The notes beneath the pieces were generated by a model that searched no databases, was not told the origin of the DNA, and worked only from the letters and a program-made list of their open reading frames with translations. From NCBI GenBank assembly GCA_964453155.1, contig CAYVQU010000097.1, forward strand, positions 1-19,526: a stretch of 19,526 nucleotides of DNA. The letters run 5' to 3'. The DNA comes from CAYVQU01 sp964453155. GTDB lineage: Bacteria > Chloroflexota > Anaerolineae > Anaerolineales > UBA11858. Shown here one piece after another: positions 1 through 7,445 of the stretch. The translations under genes and the position numbers were made by a program. Every line of letters begins with the position of its first letter. Position 1 is the first letter of the stretch.

Positions 1-27
1 TTTGCTCAGTTTGGACTGGTTTACCAT
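1..27 (-). CDS. Start of an unidentified gene, cut by the left edge
   Basis: Nine codons reading MVNQSKLSK run off the window. The start is convincing: on the coding strand an AAGGGGTGA ribosome-binding sequence lies five bases before the ATG, and the ATG follows the TGA stop of the yqeC-mocA fusion with only two bases between. It is therefore probably the next gene of the molybdenum-maturation operon. Too little is visible to name a product. The same start region occurs again, inverted, at the right edge of the window. Confidence 0.6.
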
Positions 28-54
28 GTTCACCCCTTATTGTGAATAGACTCT
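5..54. repeat. Left arm of a perfect 50-bp terminal inverted repeat
   Basis: These 50 bases are the exact reverse complement of 19477-19526. Identity stops abruptly at position 55. The arm covers the last seven codons and the stop of the yqeC-mocA fusion, the ribosome-binding site, and the first codons of the next gene. Here the sequence makes coherent coding sense, so this copy is likely the native one. See the right arm for alternatives. Confidence 0.9.
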
Positions 55-1415
55 TGTTTCGTTAAATTTTTGAGATGCTGATATATTTCGGGGGTATCAA
101 CATCCAACAGAATATCGGCATCTTCCCATTCCACTTTGGTAAAACCGAATTTAGCAAACAACTGGCGACCACCGGCATCTCCCTGCAAACTTTCTAGATC
201 CTTAAAGGCGCTGCAATCAAATAAAACCGGATTCCCCCGTCGATTCGCGACCCAGGGGGCGACAATGGGGGCCAACGATTTGGCATGCTGTAATTTTAAT
301 TTCTGTACCAACGCAGTTGGAATTTGGGGCTGGTCAACCAAAAAAAAGATTGCTCCGCCAGTTTGGCGAGGCAGGGCCTTAATCCCGGCGCGCACCGAAC
401 TACTTTGTCCTTGAGCCCATTCGGAATTGTAGACAACCTCCACCGGCAAGTTTTCTAGCGACTTCTTCACATCTGCATGATAAGCCCCGCTAACCACTCT
501 AACTGGGGAAAGACCGGCCGCCAGCGCCGTTTGGACCACATGGTTTACGAATGCTTTCCCCTCCCATTGCAACATTTGTTTTGGGCTACCGTACCGCTGT
601 GCTGCACCAGCCGCTAAAACTATGCCAGCAATTGGTTCAAGAACTGCCAATGGTGTCAGCGATTTCTGTAAGTTTTGATGTGGATTATCGCCTGGTGGTT
701 GATTATCAAATGAAGCCACCACTACCCCATCATAGCAATGCTGAATAGAATGGGCTAATTCGATTCCTAATTTCTGCAGTTGAGGGGTGTTGGCTTGGGT
801 CAAAAAAGCAATTTTTCGAGCTTTGGGAGGGATGTTTTTCAATCCACCCGCGGGGTGACAAAGAACATTCGCTACAGCTTCAGGGGTGATCTGGTCTGCA
901 AGGTTCATTCTGGCCAGTGAGGCAAATATTTCTGGGCGATGGACATATTGGGCAGACAAGGGTTTACGGATATGCTCTAATCCGGCGACGACTACGACGG
1001 TGTCACAAAATGGCGGTATGGGTGGTTCATGATCGGCGGGCGCTTTGAGACTCAACCGTCGGGACCCATCAGCTTCGATAAGCAGGGGTAACGAGTAATA
1101 GCCACAATAATCTCGCAACCAAGCCATGATATCAGCCGGAAGTCCGGCTATACGAGAATCTACCTCGGGGCCAGTTACTAAAATCACGCCAGATTTGGCA
1201 ATCTCGTAAAGCTGGTTTGTATCTTCAAATGTCGAAATGCGAATATGTTGATCAGCTAATTGGGTTTGCTCAACAGCTAAATGAGCCGTTGCTGAAATGA
1301 TCACAGGTGGGTTTATTTCGCGCGCCAACTGAAATAAGGTTGAGGTTTTGCCACCCGCCCCGACCAGGGCCAGGCGGGGATACTCAAAGAGGCGAAAGGC
1401 TTGCTTCAATTCCAT
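30..1415 (-). CDS. YqeC-MocA fusion: selenium-dependent hydroxylase accessory protein joined to molybdenum cofactor cytidylyltransferase-like domain
   Basis: This 461-residue soluble protein joins two modules that are usually separate. Residues 1-255 match the YqeC family: a P-loop-like GAGGKTS at 19-25 and the family segment EADGSRRLSLKAPADHEP starting at 114. Residues 262-450 are a MocA/YgfJ-type nucleotidyltransferase with LAAG at 267-270, SPKQ at 277-280, SSSVRAG at 338-344, the DQP triad at 361-363, RGNP at 393-396, GDAGGR at 412-417 and DVDTP at 438-442. MocA proteins attach CMP to molybdopterin for xanthine-dehydrogenase-type hydroxylases; YqeC is associated with selenium-dependent members of that family, but its reaction is not established as far as I know. 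The ATG at 1415 overlaps the yqeB stop by 10 bp, implying translational coupling. The fusion itself is the odd point. The family calls are strong; substrate and metal form are inferred. Confidence 0.9.
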   Translation of the reverse strand: MELKQAFRLFEYPRLALVGAGGKTSTLFQLAREINPPVIISATAHLAVEQTQLADQHIRISTFEDTNQLYEIAKSGVILVTGPEVDSRIAGLPADIMAWLRDYCGYYSLPLLIEADGSRRLSLKAPADHEPPIPPFCDTVVVVAGLEHIRKPLSAQYVHRPEIFASLARMNLADQITPEAVANVLCHPAGGLKNIPPKARKIAFLTQANTPQLQKLGIELAHSIQHCYDGVVVASFDNQPPGDNPHQNLQKSLTPLAVLEPIAGIVLAAGAAQRYGSPKQMLQWEGKAFVNHVVQTALAAGLSPVRVVSGAYHADVKKSLENLPVEVVYNSEWAQGQSSSVRAGIKALPRQTGGAIFFLVDQPQIPTALVQKLKLQHAKSLAPIVAPWVANRRGNPVLFDCSAFKDLESLQGDAGGRQLFAKFGFTKVEWEDADILLDVDTPEIYQHLKNLTKQESIHNKG

Positions 1416-2263
1416 ATTTTGGCTCTGATATCAGGGTGGGATAAGAGTGCTTCGATAACGCCGCCCCCGATTGCCAACGATTTATCGGAAACTGTCACCG
1501 CCAGATGGGAATCATCACGCGGGTCAAGATCACCAATCTTCAATCCAGGTGAGACCGAAAACCCCGTGGGCAACATACCTCTCAGGATCCCATCGAACGG
1601 TGCCAAAATCAACTCGCCAGCAATACTCGCCAATTGCTCACCCATCTTTACCCTAGCGCCGATTTCGACGAACGTTGACAGTGTTCCAGCTTGAGGAGCC
1701 CGAATAACCCGACTTTGCCGGTATTTCCCAACCTTGCCGGGAACACCGGTGTTGGGTTCGGCCGCCCCCACCCACAGAACTCGGCCCAGGTTATGCCCCC
1801 GGTTGGTTTCGATCACTGCGTGGCAATTTTTACCAGCAACAAACCCTGGTCCCAGACCAATTACAAATGGCGCTGCCCACAACTTTCCAGCGGGAGCATA
1901 TTGGTCTGGCGGTCGTTTTAGCATCCGGGCATCGACAACGGCCTGGACGTCGAATTCAGCTTCCTGAATGAGAGTTCCATCAGGATCAACCAAGATCGGA
2001 ATATTGCCGCAAGACAATTCTTCGAGGGCAGCAGTTGCATTGGGTACTTTACGGCCTAAAACCCCTTCCACAGAGATCGCTTGGGAAGAAATTGCTTCGG
2101 AAAACGAAACTTTGCGGCGAACCGCCAGAGGTTGTGCCAGTTCGCTAATGACAACTTTGACACCAATTCGATGTAACCTTAAAGCCACGCCGGAAGCCAA
2201 ATCACCGCCTCCGCGCAATAAAATCACCGATAATCGATTTGGTAGAGGTTTGGCTTTTGACAT
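1406..2263 (-). CDS. yqeB: YqeB-family (EF2563-type) selenium-dependent molybdenum hydroxylase maturation protein
   Basis: A 285-residue soluble protein. Near the N-terminus is LLRGGGDLASGVALRL (15-30), a Rossmann-like glycine-rich segment typical of the family. In the middle is GLGPGFVAGKNC followed by VIETNRGH, the signature I associate with YqeB. A C-terminal stretch (IRAPQAGTLSTF... ILAPFDGILRGML) looks like a barrel-sandwich hybrid fold. The ATG at 2263 is preferred: an upstream TTG at 2299 would add 12 residues but would start inside the -10 element of the promoter predicted here. A clear Shine-Dalgarno is lacking at either start. Family knowledge: YqeB, YqeC and MocA/YgfJ co-occur with selenium-dependent molybdenum hydroxylases; the biochemical step of YqeB is unknown to me. 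XdhC and the hydroxylase subunits are not in the window. Confidence 0.88.
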   Translation of the reverse strand: MSKAKPLPNRLSVILLRGGGDLASGVALRLHRIGVKVVISELAQPLAVRRKVSFSEAISSQAISVEGVLGRKVPNATAALEELSCGNIPILVDPDGTLIQEAEFDVQAVVDARMLKRPPDQYAPAGKLWAAPFVIGLGPGFVAGKNCHAVIETNRGHNLGRVLWVGAAEPNTGVPGKVGKYRQSRVIRAPQAGTLSTFVEIGARVKMGEQLASIAGELILAPFDGILRGMLPTGFSVSPGLKIGDLDPRDDSHLAVTVSDKSLAIGGGVIEALLSHPDIRAKIWN

Positions 2264-2298
2264 AAAATAACGAATGATCAAATTGATTGTAGGAAACA

Positions 2299-2328
2299 AT
2301 TATGACTCTTTGAGAACTGCGGTGCCAG
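2299..2328 (-). promoter_or_regulatory. Candidate sigma-70-type promoter for yqeB
   Basis: On the minus strand a CTGGCA (-35-like, plus 2323-2328) is followed after 18 bp by CATAAT (-10-like, plus 2299-2304). Transcription would start near 2290, giving a leader of about 27 nt before the ATG at 2263. The -35 hexamer sits in the centre of the dyad GAACTGC-N9-GCAGTTC at 2314-2336, which could be an operator. Read from consensus only, so modest confidence. Confidence 0.35.
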
Positions 2329-2336
2329 AGCAGTTC
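2314..2336. promoter_or_regulatory. Dyad symmetry GAACTGC-N9-GCAGTTC, possible operator or RNA hairpin
   Basis: A perfect 7-bp inverted repeat (2314-2320 with 2330-2336) with a 9-base centre. It brackets the candidate -35 of the yqeB promoter, which fits a repressor or activator site. In a read-through transcript from the sensory operon it would also fold as a hairpin. Its right arm overlaps the 14-bp sequence 2332-2345, which is complementary to the larger hairpin at 2376-2404. Confidence 0.4.
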
Positions 2337-2375
2337 CCCGGAAACCTTGAAACTAATTGCACCAGCGATGTAATC

Positions 2376-2404
2376 GAGTGAAAGTTTCCGGGGAACTTTC
2401 ACTC
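2376..2404 (-). terminator. Strong hairpin at the end of the sensory operon, terminator-like but without a U-tract
   Basis: The sequence is a 29-base near-palindrome: an 11-bp stem (GAGTGAAAGTT with AACTTTCACTC) around a 7-base GC-rich loop. It begins 23 bases beyond the stop codon of the last receiver gene and lies before yqeB, the expected place for a terminator. No run of T follows on the minus strand, so a simple intrinsic terminator is uncertain. Part of it (2384-2397) is also exactly complementary to 2332-2345, allowing an alternative fold. Confidence 0.5.
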
Positions 2405-2427
2405 CATCCACGCTCAGAGAGCCCCAA

Positions 2428-2886
2428 TTATTCCAGATGATGTTCTTTGGGCGGCAAAATCACAATGGTCATCCAGAAACTTTCAATCGAATTGACGACA
2501 TTGATGAATTGATCCAGATCAACCGGTTTGGTAATATAGCAATTGGCGTGTAGATTGTAAGTTTTTAGAATATCTTCTTCGGCTTTGGAGGTCGTCAAAA
2601 CCACAACGGGGATGCGCTTAAGGTCATCATCGGCTTTAATTTCAGATAATAATTCCCGGCCATCCATTTTCGGCATATTGAGGTCTAATAATATCAAATC
2701 TGGGCGGATTTGATCCGCGTATTGGCCCTCCCGGCGCAGGTAAGCCAGCGCCTCCACGCCATCCATCACAACATGTAGATTATTACTCACTTTACCCTCT
2801 TGCAGGGCTTCCTGGGTGAGACGGACATCCCCAGGGTTATCTTCTACCAGTAGGATTTCAATTGGTCGACCTATTTTTACACCCAT
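2428..2886 (-). CDS. Rcp1-like single-domain response regulator
   Basis: A 152-residue receiver with no output domain. The acidic pocket is in LLVEDNPGD (12-20), the phospho-acceptor is Asp68 in LILLDLNMPKMDG, the switch threonine is in VVLTTS (near 98), and the conserved lysine is Lys120 in ITKPVD. The DNPGDVRLTQEAL opening and the F.W-type C-terminus match Rcp1-type receivers, the usual partners of phytochrome-like kinases. The frame is open upstream to 3075, but that stretch overlaps the kinase gene. The ATG at 2886 has an AAGGA site seven bases upstream and lies one base past the kinase stop, so it is the chosen start. The likely phosphodonor is one of the two HisKA kinases just upstream. 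The output is presumably protein-protein interaction. Confidence 0.93.
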   Translation of the reverse strand: MGVKIGRPIEILLVEDNPGDVRLTQEALQEGKVSNNLHVVMDGVEALAYLRREGQYADQIRPDLILLDLNMPKMDGRELLSEIKADDDLKRIPVVVLTTSKAEEDILKTYNLHANCYITKPVDLDQFINVVNSIESFWMTIVILPPKEHHLE

Positions 2887-2887
2887 T

Positions 2888-4030
2888 TCAGATTCCTTTC
2901 GATAATTCTGGGCCAGAATTTTTTGGTATTGAGAAAGCAAAGGTTGATCCATCGCCAGGTTGGGATTCAACCCAAATTTGGCCGCCATGCCGTTCGACGA
3001 TCCGTTTACAGATTGCCAATCCCATCCCGGCCCCGGCATATTCATCCCGAGTGTGCAGGCGCTGGAAAATCCCAAAAATGCGCTCCTGGTTTTTGGGGTT
3101 GATGCCTATGCCATTATCTTTGACCAGGAACACCCACTGAGCATCTTCATCCCTGGCTGAGATTTCAATCTGGGGAATATCATCTTCATGATATTTAAGT
3201 CCATTGGCAATGAGATTTTGGAATACCTGCCCAATTTGCGATTCATCTGCAAAAAAAGTGGGCAGGGGTAGAACTTCAACTTGGGCACCCGCCTCGGCAA
3301 TGACGACCTGCAAATTACGTAAAACCTTCTCTAATATCGCGGGGCCAGAGACAAGCTTGTAAGCGTCTTTTTGGGTACTGACCCGGGAAAATTCTAACAA
3401 TCCTTCAATCATAATTTTCATGCGGTCGGCCCCATCGACCGCGAAAGCGATATACTCTTTGGCATTTTCATCCAGGTCGGCAGCATAGCGTCGTTCCAAT
3501 AATTTCAAGAAGCTGGTGACCATCCGCAGAGGTTCCTTCAGATCATGAGAAATCGCGTAGGCAAACTGCTGCAAATCCTGATTAGAGCGGGTTAAGGCTT
3601 CGTTTAAGCGCGCCTGTTCTTGGTTGGCAAGCCGCAAAGCCTTCTCGGTATTTTTGATCCGCAGCAAGGCCTCAACCCGGGCGAGGATTTCCCGATTGGA
3701 GGCCGGCCGGACCAGATAACCTTCGGCGCCGAGTTCCAACCCTTTAGATTGGTTGGCCGCATCGATTTTGTTACCCGATAAAAACATAACATAAACATCG
3801 GCGGTGTGGGGGTCAGATTTAATTTGTTCACAGACAAGAAATCCATTGGTGTCGGGCAACATGACATCTAGCAATACCAAATCGGGCATGATCTCACGAA
3901 CCAACTGGAGGCATTTTCCACCTGTGTCGGCGCCAAATACTTCATAACCGTTCCGCTGCAACAAACGAGTAGTAGCTTGCAACAATTCTGGTTTATCTTC
4001 AACGATCAGAATTTTCGAGTTGGTTTTCAT
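2888..4030 (-). CDS. Soluble hybrid histidine kinase, REC-HisKA-HATPase
   Basis: A 380-residue cytoplasmic protein with no TM segment. Residues 1-125 are a receiver: ED at 11-12, phospho-acceptor Asp55 in LVLLDVMLPDTNG. A short coiled coil (126-155) leads to the dimerisation/phosphotransfer domain with His162 in AISHDLKEPLRM. The ATPase domain has the N-box NLIANGLKY (272-280), DNGIGI (305-310) and GAGMGLAI (333-340). The receiver lysine that normally precedes proline is Arg108 here (LVRPAS), a substitution that may weaken phosphorylation or its signalling. The ATG follows the stop of the upstream kinase after two bases. The DHp domain closely resembles that of the upstream kinase, suggesting duplication. 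It probably phosphorylates the receiver encoded immediately downstream. Confidence 0.93.
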   Translation of the reverse strand: MKTNSKILIVEDKPELLQATTRLLQRNGYEVFGADTGGKCLQLVREIMPDLVLLDVMLPDTNGFLVCEQIKSDPHTADVYVMFLSGNKIDAANQSKGLELGAEGYLVRPASNREILARVEALLRIKNTEKALRLANQEQARLNEALTRSNQDLQQFAYAISHDLKEPLRMVTSFLKLLERRYAADLDENAKEYIAFAVDGADRMKIMIEGLLEFSRVSTQKDAYKLVSGPAILEKVLRNLQVVIAEAGAQVEVLPLPTFFADESQIGQVFQNLIANGLKYHEDDIPQIEISARDEDAQWVFLVKDNGIGINPKNQERIFGIFQRLHTRDEYAGAGMGLAICKRIVERHGGQIWVESQPGDGSTFAFSIPKNSGPELSKGI

Positions 4031-4032
4031 TT

Positions 4033-6447
4033 CTAACCTTGATCTCCGTCCTCTGGCTGACTGGCAACCGTTTCCAGGATGGGGAGTGTAAATTTAAAAG
4101 TAGCCCCTTCGCCCGGCGCTGATTCCGCCCAAATCCGGCCACCATGCCGCTCAATGATGCGTTTACTGATCGCCAACCCGATTCCGGTCCCAGAATATTC
4201 ATTTTTACCATGCAAACGTTGGAAGATGACAAAAATGCGTTCGGCAAACTGCTGATCAAACCCAATCCCATTATCCCTGACCGCAATTTCCCAGACAGCA
4301 GCCTGCTGATGGACTGTGATAGAAATCTCTGGGGTTGTATCCGGTTGACTGAATTTGATGGCATTACCTATCAGGTTTTGGAATAGCTGCAGCATTTGGG
4401 TTTCGTCAGAATAAATCGTTGGCAGGGAGTCAATTGAGATCACCGCACCGCTTTCGATAATCGCCGAATTCAAATTCGACTGGACCTGTTCAAGGACTGC
4501 GTTGAGATTGGTAGTTCTAAACGGGTTACCGCGCATCCCCACCCGAGAATAAGCCAATAAATCATTGATCAACCGTTTCATGCGAGTGGCCCCATCAACC
4601 GCGAAACCGATAAAATCTTTAGCATCCTCCCCCAATTTCGCCCCATAACGCCTTTCGAGCAATTGCAGATAGCTGGCTACCATCCTCAATGGCTCTTGCA
4701 AGTCATGGGAGGCGACATAGGCAAATTGTTCTAGCTCTTGATTGGAGCGCTCGAGTTCTTGGGTTCTTTTGGCCAGGGCATCATCTGCCAATTTTCGTTC
4801 CGAAATATCGAAACCGGTGCCGATCAAAAAGAGACGATCATCAATTAGCGTTCGATAGCCGGTTAAATAGAAAGGAATTTCGCGTCCACTTTTGGTGGCG
4901 AAGTAACCTTCAACATCCGATATCCCGGTGTAAAATGCCATTTGAATCCGGGCTTCCACCTGGTGCCGGTCTGACTCTCGAAAGAACGCCAGGGGATTCA
5001 TTTGGGCAATCTCATCATCGGAATATTCAGAAAAAGTGGATAAATTCTTATTCCAGCGCACAAATCGCCCCTCATCATCAAAAACGTAAAAAATTCCCGG
5101 GATGCTGTTGATGATGGTATCGGTGAAAGTTTTCTCCAGGATCAAAGATTCCTCAACCCGCACCCGTTCAACAATTTCTGCAGTTAAATCGCGATTAGCC
5201 TGTTCCGCTCTCTGCCGGGCCTCATCCACATCTATCATGATATTCATCGTAGCAATTTGGGCTGCTTGCAACTCTTCGGCGGTTTGCTCAGCATTGTGAC
5301 GGGCTTCATCGGCATCTTCCATCATGCTAAGTGTTGCAAGTTGTGCCAGCTTCAAATCACGAGTTCTTTCTTCGACCTGAGATTCCAGCGAGTCAAATGT
5401 ATCTTCGAGTTGGGTTGCCATGCTATTGAAGGCAACTGCCAAGGCCCCAAGTTCATCATCTCGTTTTTGTCGCACCCTTTGGGACAAATTACCACTTGTA
5501 ATTTCAGTCGCGGCTACCGCCAGGGATTCAATTGGACGAATAACTTGTCGCATTACGAGCATACCCAAAACTGTGGTCGCGACTAAAGCCGTGAGAATGA
5601 GCGTGCTCACGCCAGCCACCAGTCGTAAGGTTAAATCCAGAGCGGAAGTGATCGAGCGCTCCGAGATTGCCAGCCAAGCAATCTCTCCCAACCTAATCTC
5701 TGCCAACCCTAGAATTACCGGGGTTCCAGCTAATCCAAAATCAATTCCGCTATTCTGAGGCGGAGAAAAATTTGTTCCCCGAAAAACCAGGGACGGATTG
5801 CGATGCGCAATGAGATCATTCTCGGCTCCGAGGATGTAAACATTGTCGGTTATCTGGTCACTGGCCTCGGTAACAACCGCTTGCATGGATTTCAAATTTA
5901 CCCTGGCACCCAAACCATGGGTTACCTCCCCGGTCCGGACATCTTTTATGGCGACCATAATCGTCATAAAAGGTTCCCCGGTTTCAGGATGAAAATAGAC
6001 GGGACTATAACTCGTCCCACCGGTTTCTAGCGGATTTAAATCAGTGGATGCACTCCATTTATTTTCGGCTCCTAAGGGCGTTAAAAAACTCCGCTGAGAC
6101 ACACCCCCCAGATGTTGTTGGTTGATATCGATCAGATAAATATCTTCGTAAACGTAATTATGTTTTAGTAGCAAATTTAAATTTGTTTCTAATTGTTCCG
6201 GAGTGAGCGCCTTTAAATCATTTAACTCGGTAGTCAGACGCAGTTCATCTTCAATCGTCAAAATAAAATTTTGGACAAGTTCAGCTTTGTGTTGTGCTAG
6301 TTCTGTCTGATGTTCAATGGCATGATCCCGTTGCGACCGATAGCTGTACCAGGAAATTAACACCCCCGATACTAATACGGGTACGACCGTAAATAATAGG
6401 AATAAAAAGATGAAACGGCTGCGAATACTTTTATTCACGCCAATCAC
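4033..6447 (-). CDS. Membrane sensor histidine kinase: TM-extracytoplasmic sensor-TM-HAMP-PAS-HisKA-HATPase
   Basis: An 804-residue protein. TM1 lies at about 11-33 and TM2 at about 275-299. Between them is a sensor of about 240 residues that looks Cache-like (YEDIYLID, SPVYFHPETGEPF, NVYILGAENDLIAH). HAMP follows at 300-353, then a coiled coil with a duplicated 20-residue unit (from 369 and from 397), then PAS at 437-555. The phospho-acceptor is His581 in ASHDLQEPLR, the N-box is NLIGNAIKF (from 691), with DNGIGF (725-730) and GTGIGLAI (753-760). The start codon is GTG and shares four bases (GTGA) with the stop of the lipoprotein gene, so the two are translationally coupled. This coupling suggests that the lipoprotein presents a ligand to the extracytoplasmic domain. 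The ligand is unknown. Confidence 0.94.
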   Translation of the reverse strand: MIGVNKSIRSRFIFLFLLFTVVPVLVSGVLISWYSYRSQRDHAIEHQTELAQHKAELVQNFILTIEDELRLTTELNDLKALTPEQLETNLNLLLKHNYVYEDIYLIDINQQHLGGVSQRSFLTPLGAENKWSASTDLNPLETGGTSYSPVYFHPETGEPFMTIMVAIKDVRTGEVTHGLGARVNLKSMQAVVTEASDQITDNVYILGAENDLIAHRNPSLVFRGTNFSPPQNSGIDFGLAGTPVILGLAEIRLGEIAWLAISERSITSALDLTLRLVAGVSTLILTALVATTVLGMLVMRQVIRPIESLAVAATEITSGNLSQRVRQKRDDELGALAVAFNSMATQLEDTFDSLESQVEERTRDLKLAQLATLSMMEDADEARHNAEQTAEELQAAQIATMNIMIDVDEARQRAEQANRDLTAEIVERVRVEESLILEKTFTDTIINSIPGIFYVFDDEGRFVRWNKNLSTFSEYSDDEIAQMNPLAFFRESDRHQVEARIQMAFYTGISDVEGYFATKSGREIPFYLTGYRTLIDDRLFLIGTGFDISERKLADDALAKRTQELERSNQELEQFAYVASHDLQEPLRMVASYLQLLERRYGAKLGEDAKDFIGFAVDGATRMKRLINDLLAYSRVGMRGNPFRTTNLNAVLEQVQSNLNSAIIESGAVISIDSLPTIYSDETQMLQLFQNLIGNAIKFSQPDTTPEISITVHQQAAVWEIAVRDNGIGFDQQFAERIFVIFQRLHGKNEYSGTGIGLAISKRIIERHGGRIWAESAPGEGATFKFTLPILETVASQPEDGDQG

Positions 6448-7412
6448 TCCGGATAGATAATATCATCGGCTTGCTTGAGGAATTCTTCGGGGATCTCAAA
6501 ACCAATTACTTGGGCATACGCTAGGTTGAAGCCTAGATAGAATTCACCCGTTTCTACGGGTAAGTCACGCGCCGGAGTCCCCGAAAAGACCAACACCGCC
6601 AATCGGCTGGCTTGCTTGCCAATCTGGTAGAGGTCAATACCATATGACATAAAAAATCCAGCCTTGTAAAAGGGACCTGGAGCGATCGCAGGAATATTGA
6701 GAGCCTGCCCGGCGGCCAGATATTGCGCGGCATGTTGCACCAGGAATCCGGAGGGCAGCATCATAATGGCATCCACCTCGGCAGGAACTTTCTCCAAGGC
6801 CACTTCAAGTTCAGCAGTAGATTGAGTATCTACTGTGATCAACTCGACATTCAATTCTGCCGCGGCGGCTGTGAGATCTTCCAGGCTTTGCACAGCAGCA
6901 TTATCGAGTGAATTGTAGGGTACAAAGATCACCCGCGTATCAGGTGCAACTTTCAGATGCCATTCCAGCAGCTTGGGGATATAGCCGCCATCCCGGATGC
7001 CGGTGATGTTGGACCCCGGGGAAGTCAAACTATCAACGACCTCAGAACGAACCGGGTTATACACCGGCGCAAAGATGACGGGAATATCGGTAGCTGAGGC
7101 GGCCTGTTTCACCACTAGCGTGGCGGGGGTCGTTAGCGATAGAATTAAATCGACATCCTGAGCTAAAATATTTTGGGTTGCCGCTGCTAAACCCGCCATA
7201 TCGCCGACGGGACCATCATAAATAAAGGTTACCTGTTCCCCCTCAATATATCCAGCTTCAGCCAGGCCATCCTTGAATCCCTGAAAAGTCGATTCTAAGG
7301 TGGGACTAAAATTGATCACCCCAATGGTGTAGGTTTCAACATCTGCGGCCCGGCAACTGAATAGCCCGCCGATCAAAATAAGTATCACCAGGAGGAACTT
7401 TGGTTTTCTCAT
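6444..7412 (-). CDS. ABC_sub_bind-family lipoprotein, probably a ligand-sensing partner of the adjacent kinase
   Basis: A 322-residue protein. The first 20 residues are a lipoprotein signal peptide: basic MRKPK, a hydrophobic stretch, and lipobox LFSC with Cys20. The mature part reads as a two-lobed periplasmic-binding-type fold: YTIGVINFSPTLESTFQGFKDGL, then LAQDVDLILSLTTPATLVVKQAA, then IPVIFAPVYNPV, all typical of the ABC_sub_bind (TrpX-like) family. No permease or ATPase gene is adjacent, and the gene overlaps a membrane histidine kinase by four bases. That arrangement suggests sensing rather than uptake, which is inference. An AGGAT site precedes the ATG by nine bases. The family often binds amino acids or other small metabolites, but nothing here identifies the ligand. 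Confidence 0.9.
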   Translation of the reverse strand: MRKPKFLLVILILIGGLFSCRAADVETYTIGVINFSPTLESTFQGFKDGLAEAGYIEGEQVTFIYDGPVGDMAGLAAATQNILAQDVDLILSLTTPATLVVKQAASATDIPVIFAPVYNPVRSEVVDSLTSPGSNITGIRDGGYIPKLLEWHLKVAPDTRVIFVPYNSLDNAAVQSLEDLTAAAAELNVELITVDTQSTAELEVALEKVPAEVDAIMMLPSGFLVQHAAQYLAAGQALNIPAIAPGPFYKAGFFMSYGIDLYQIGKQASRLAVLVFSGTPARDLPVETGEFYLGFNLAYAQVIGFEIPEEFLKQADDIIYPE

Positions 7413-7445
7413 ATCATCACATCCTATTCCGATTCTGACGGTTAC

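Noticed and set aside
2202..2411. Minus-strand 69-residue frame across the yqeB upstream region
   Set aside because: It covers the hairpins and the candidate promoter and overlaps yqeB in another frame; no recognisable family.
2264..2427. A molybdenum-cofactor riboswitch before yqeB
   Set aside because: The location is suggestive, but the structure seen is a few simple hairpins, and I could not match the conserved core of that riboswitch class.
2887..3075. Upstream extension of the Rcp1-like receiver (63 extra residues)
   Set aside because: It is an out-of-frame reading of the kinase ATPase domain; the ATG at 2886 has a good ribosome-binding site.
4689..5111. Longest plus-strand open frame (140 residues)
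   Set aside because: It is antisense to the conserved PAS and HisKA parts of the membrane kinase; the sense frame has full domain support.
6444..7412. A complete ABC importer
   Set aside because: Only the binding lipoprotein is present; no permease or ATPase genes are in the window.
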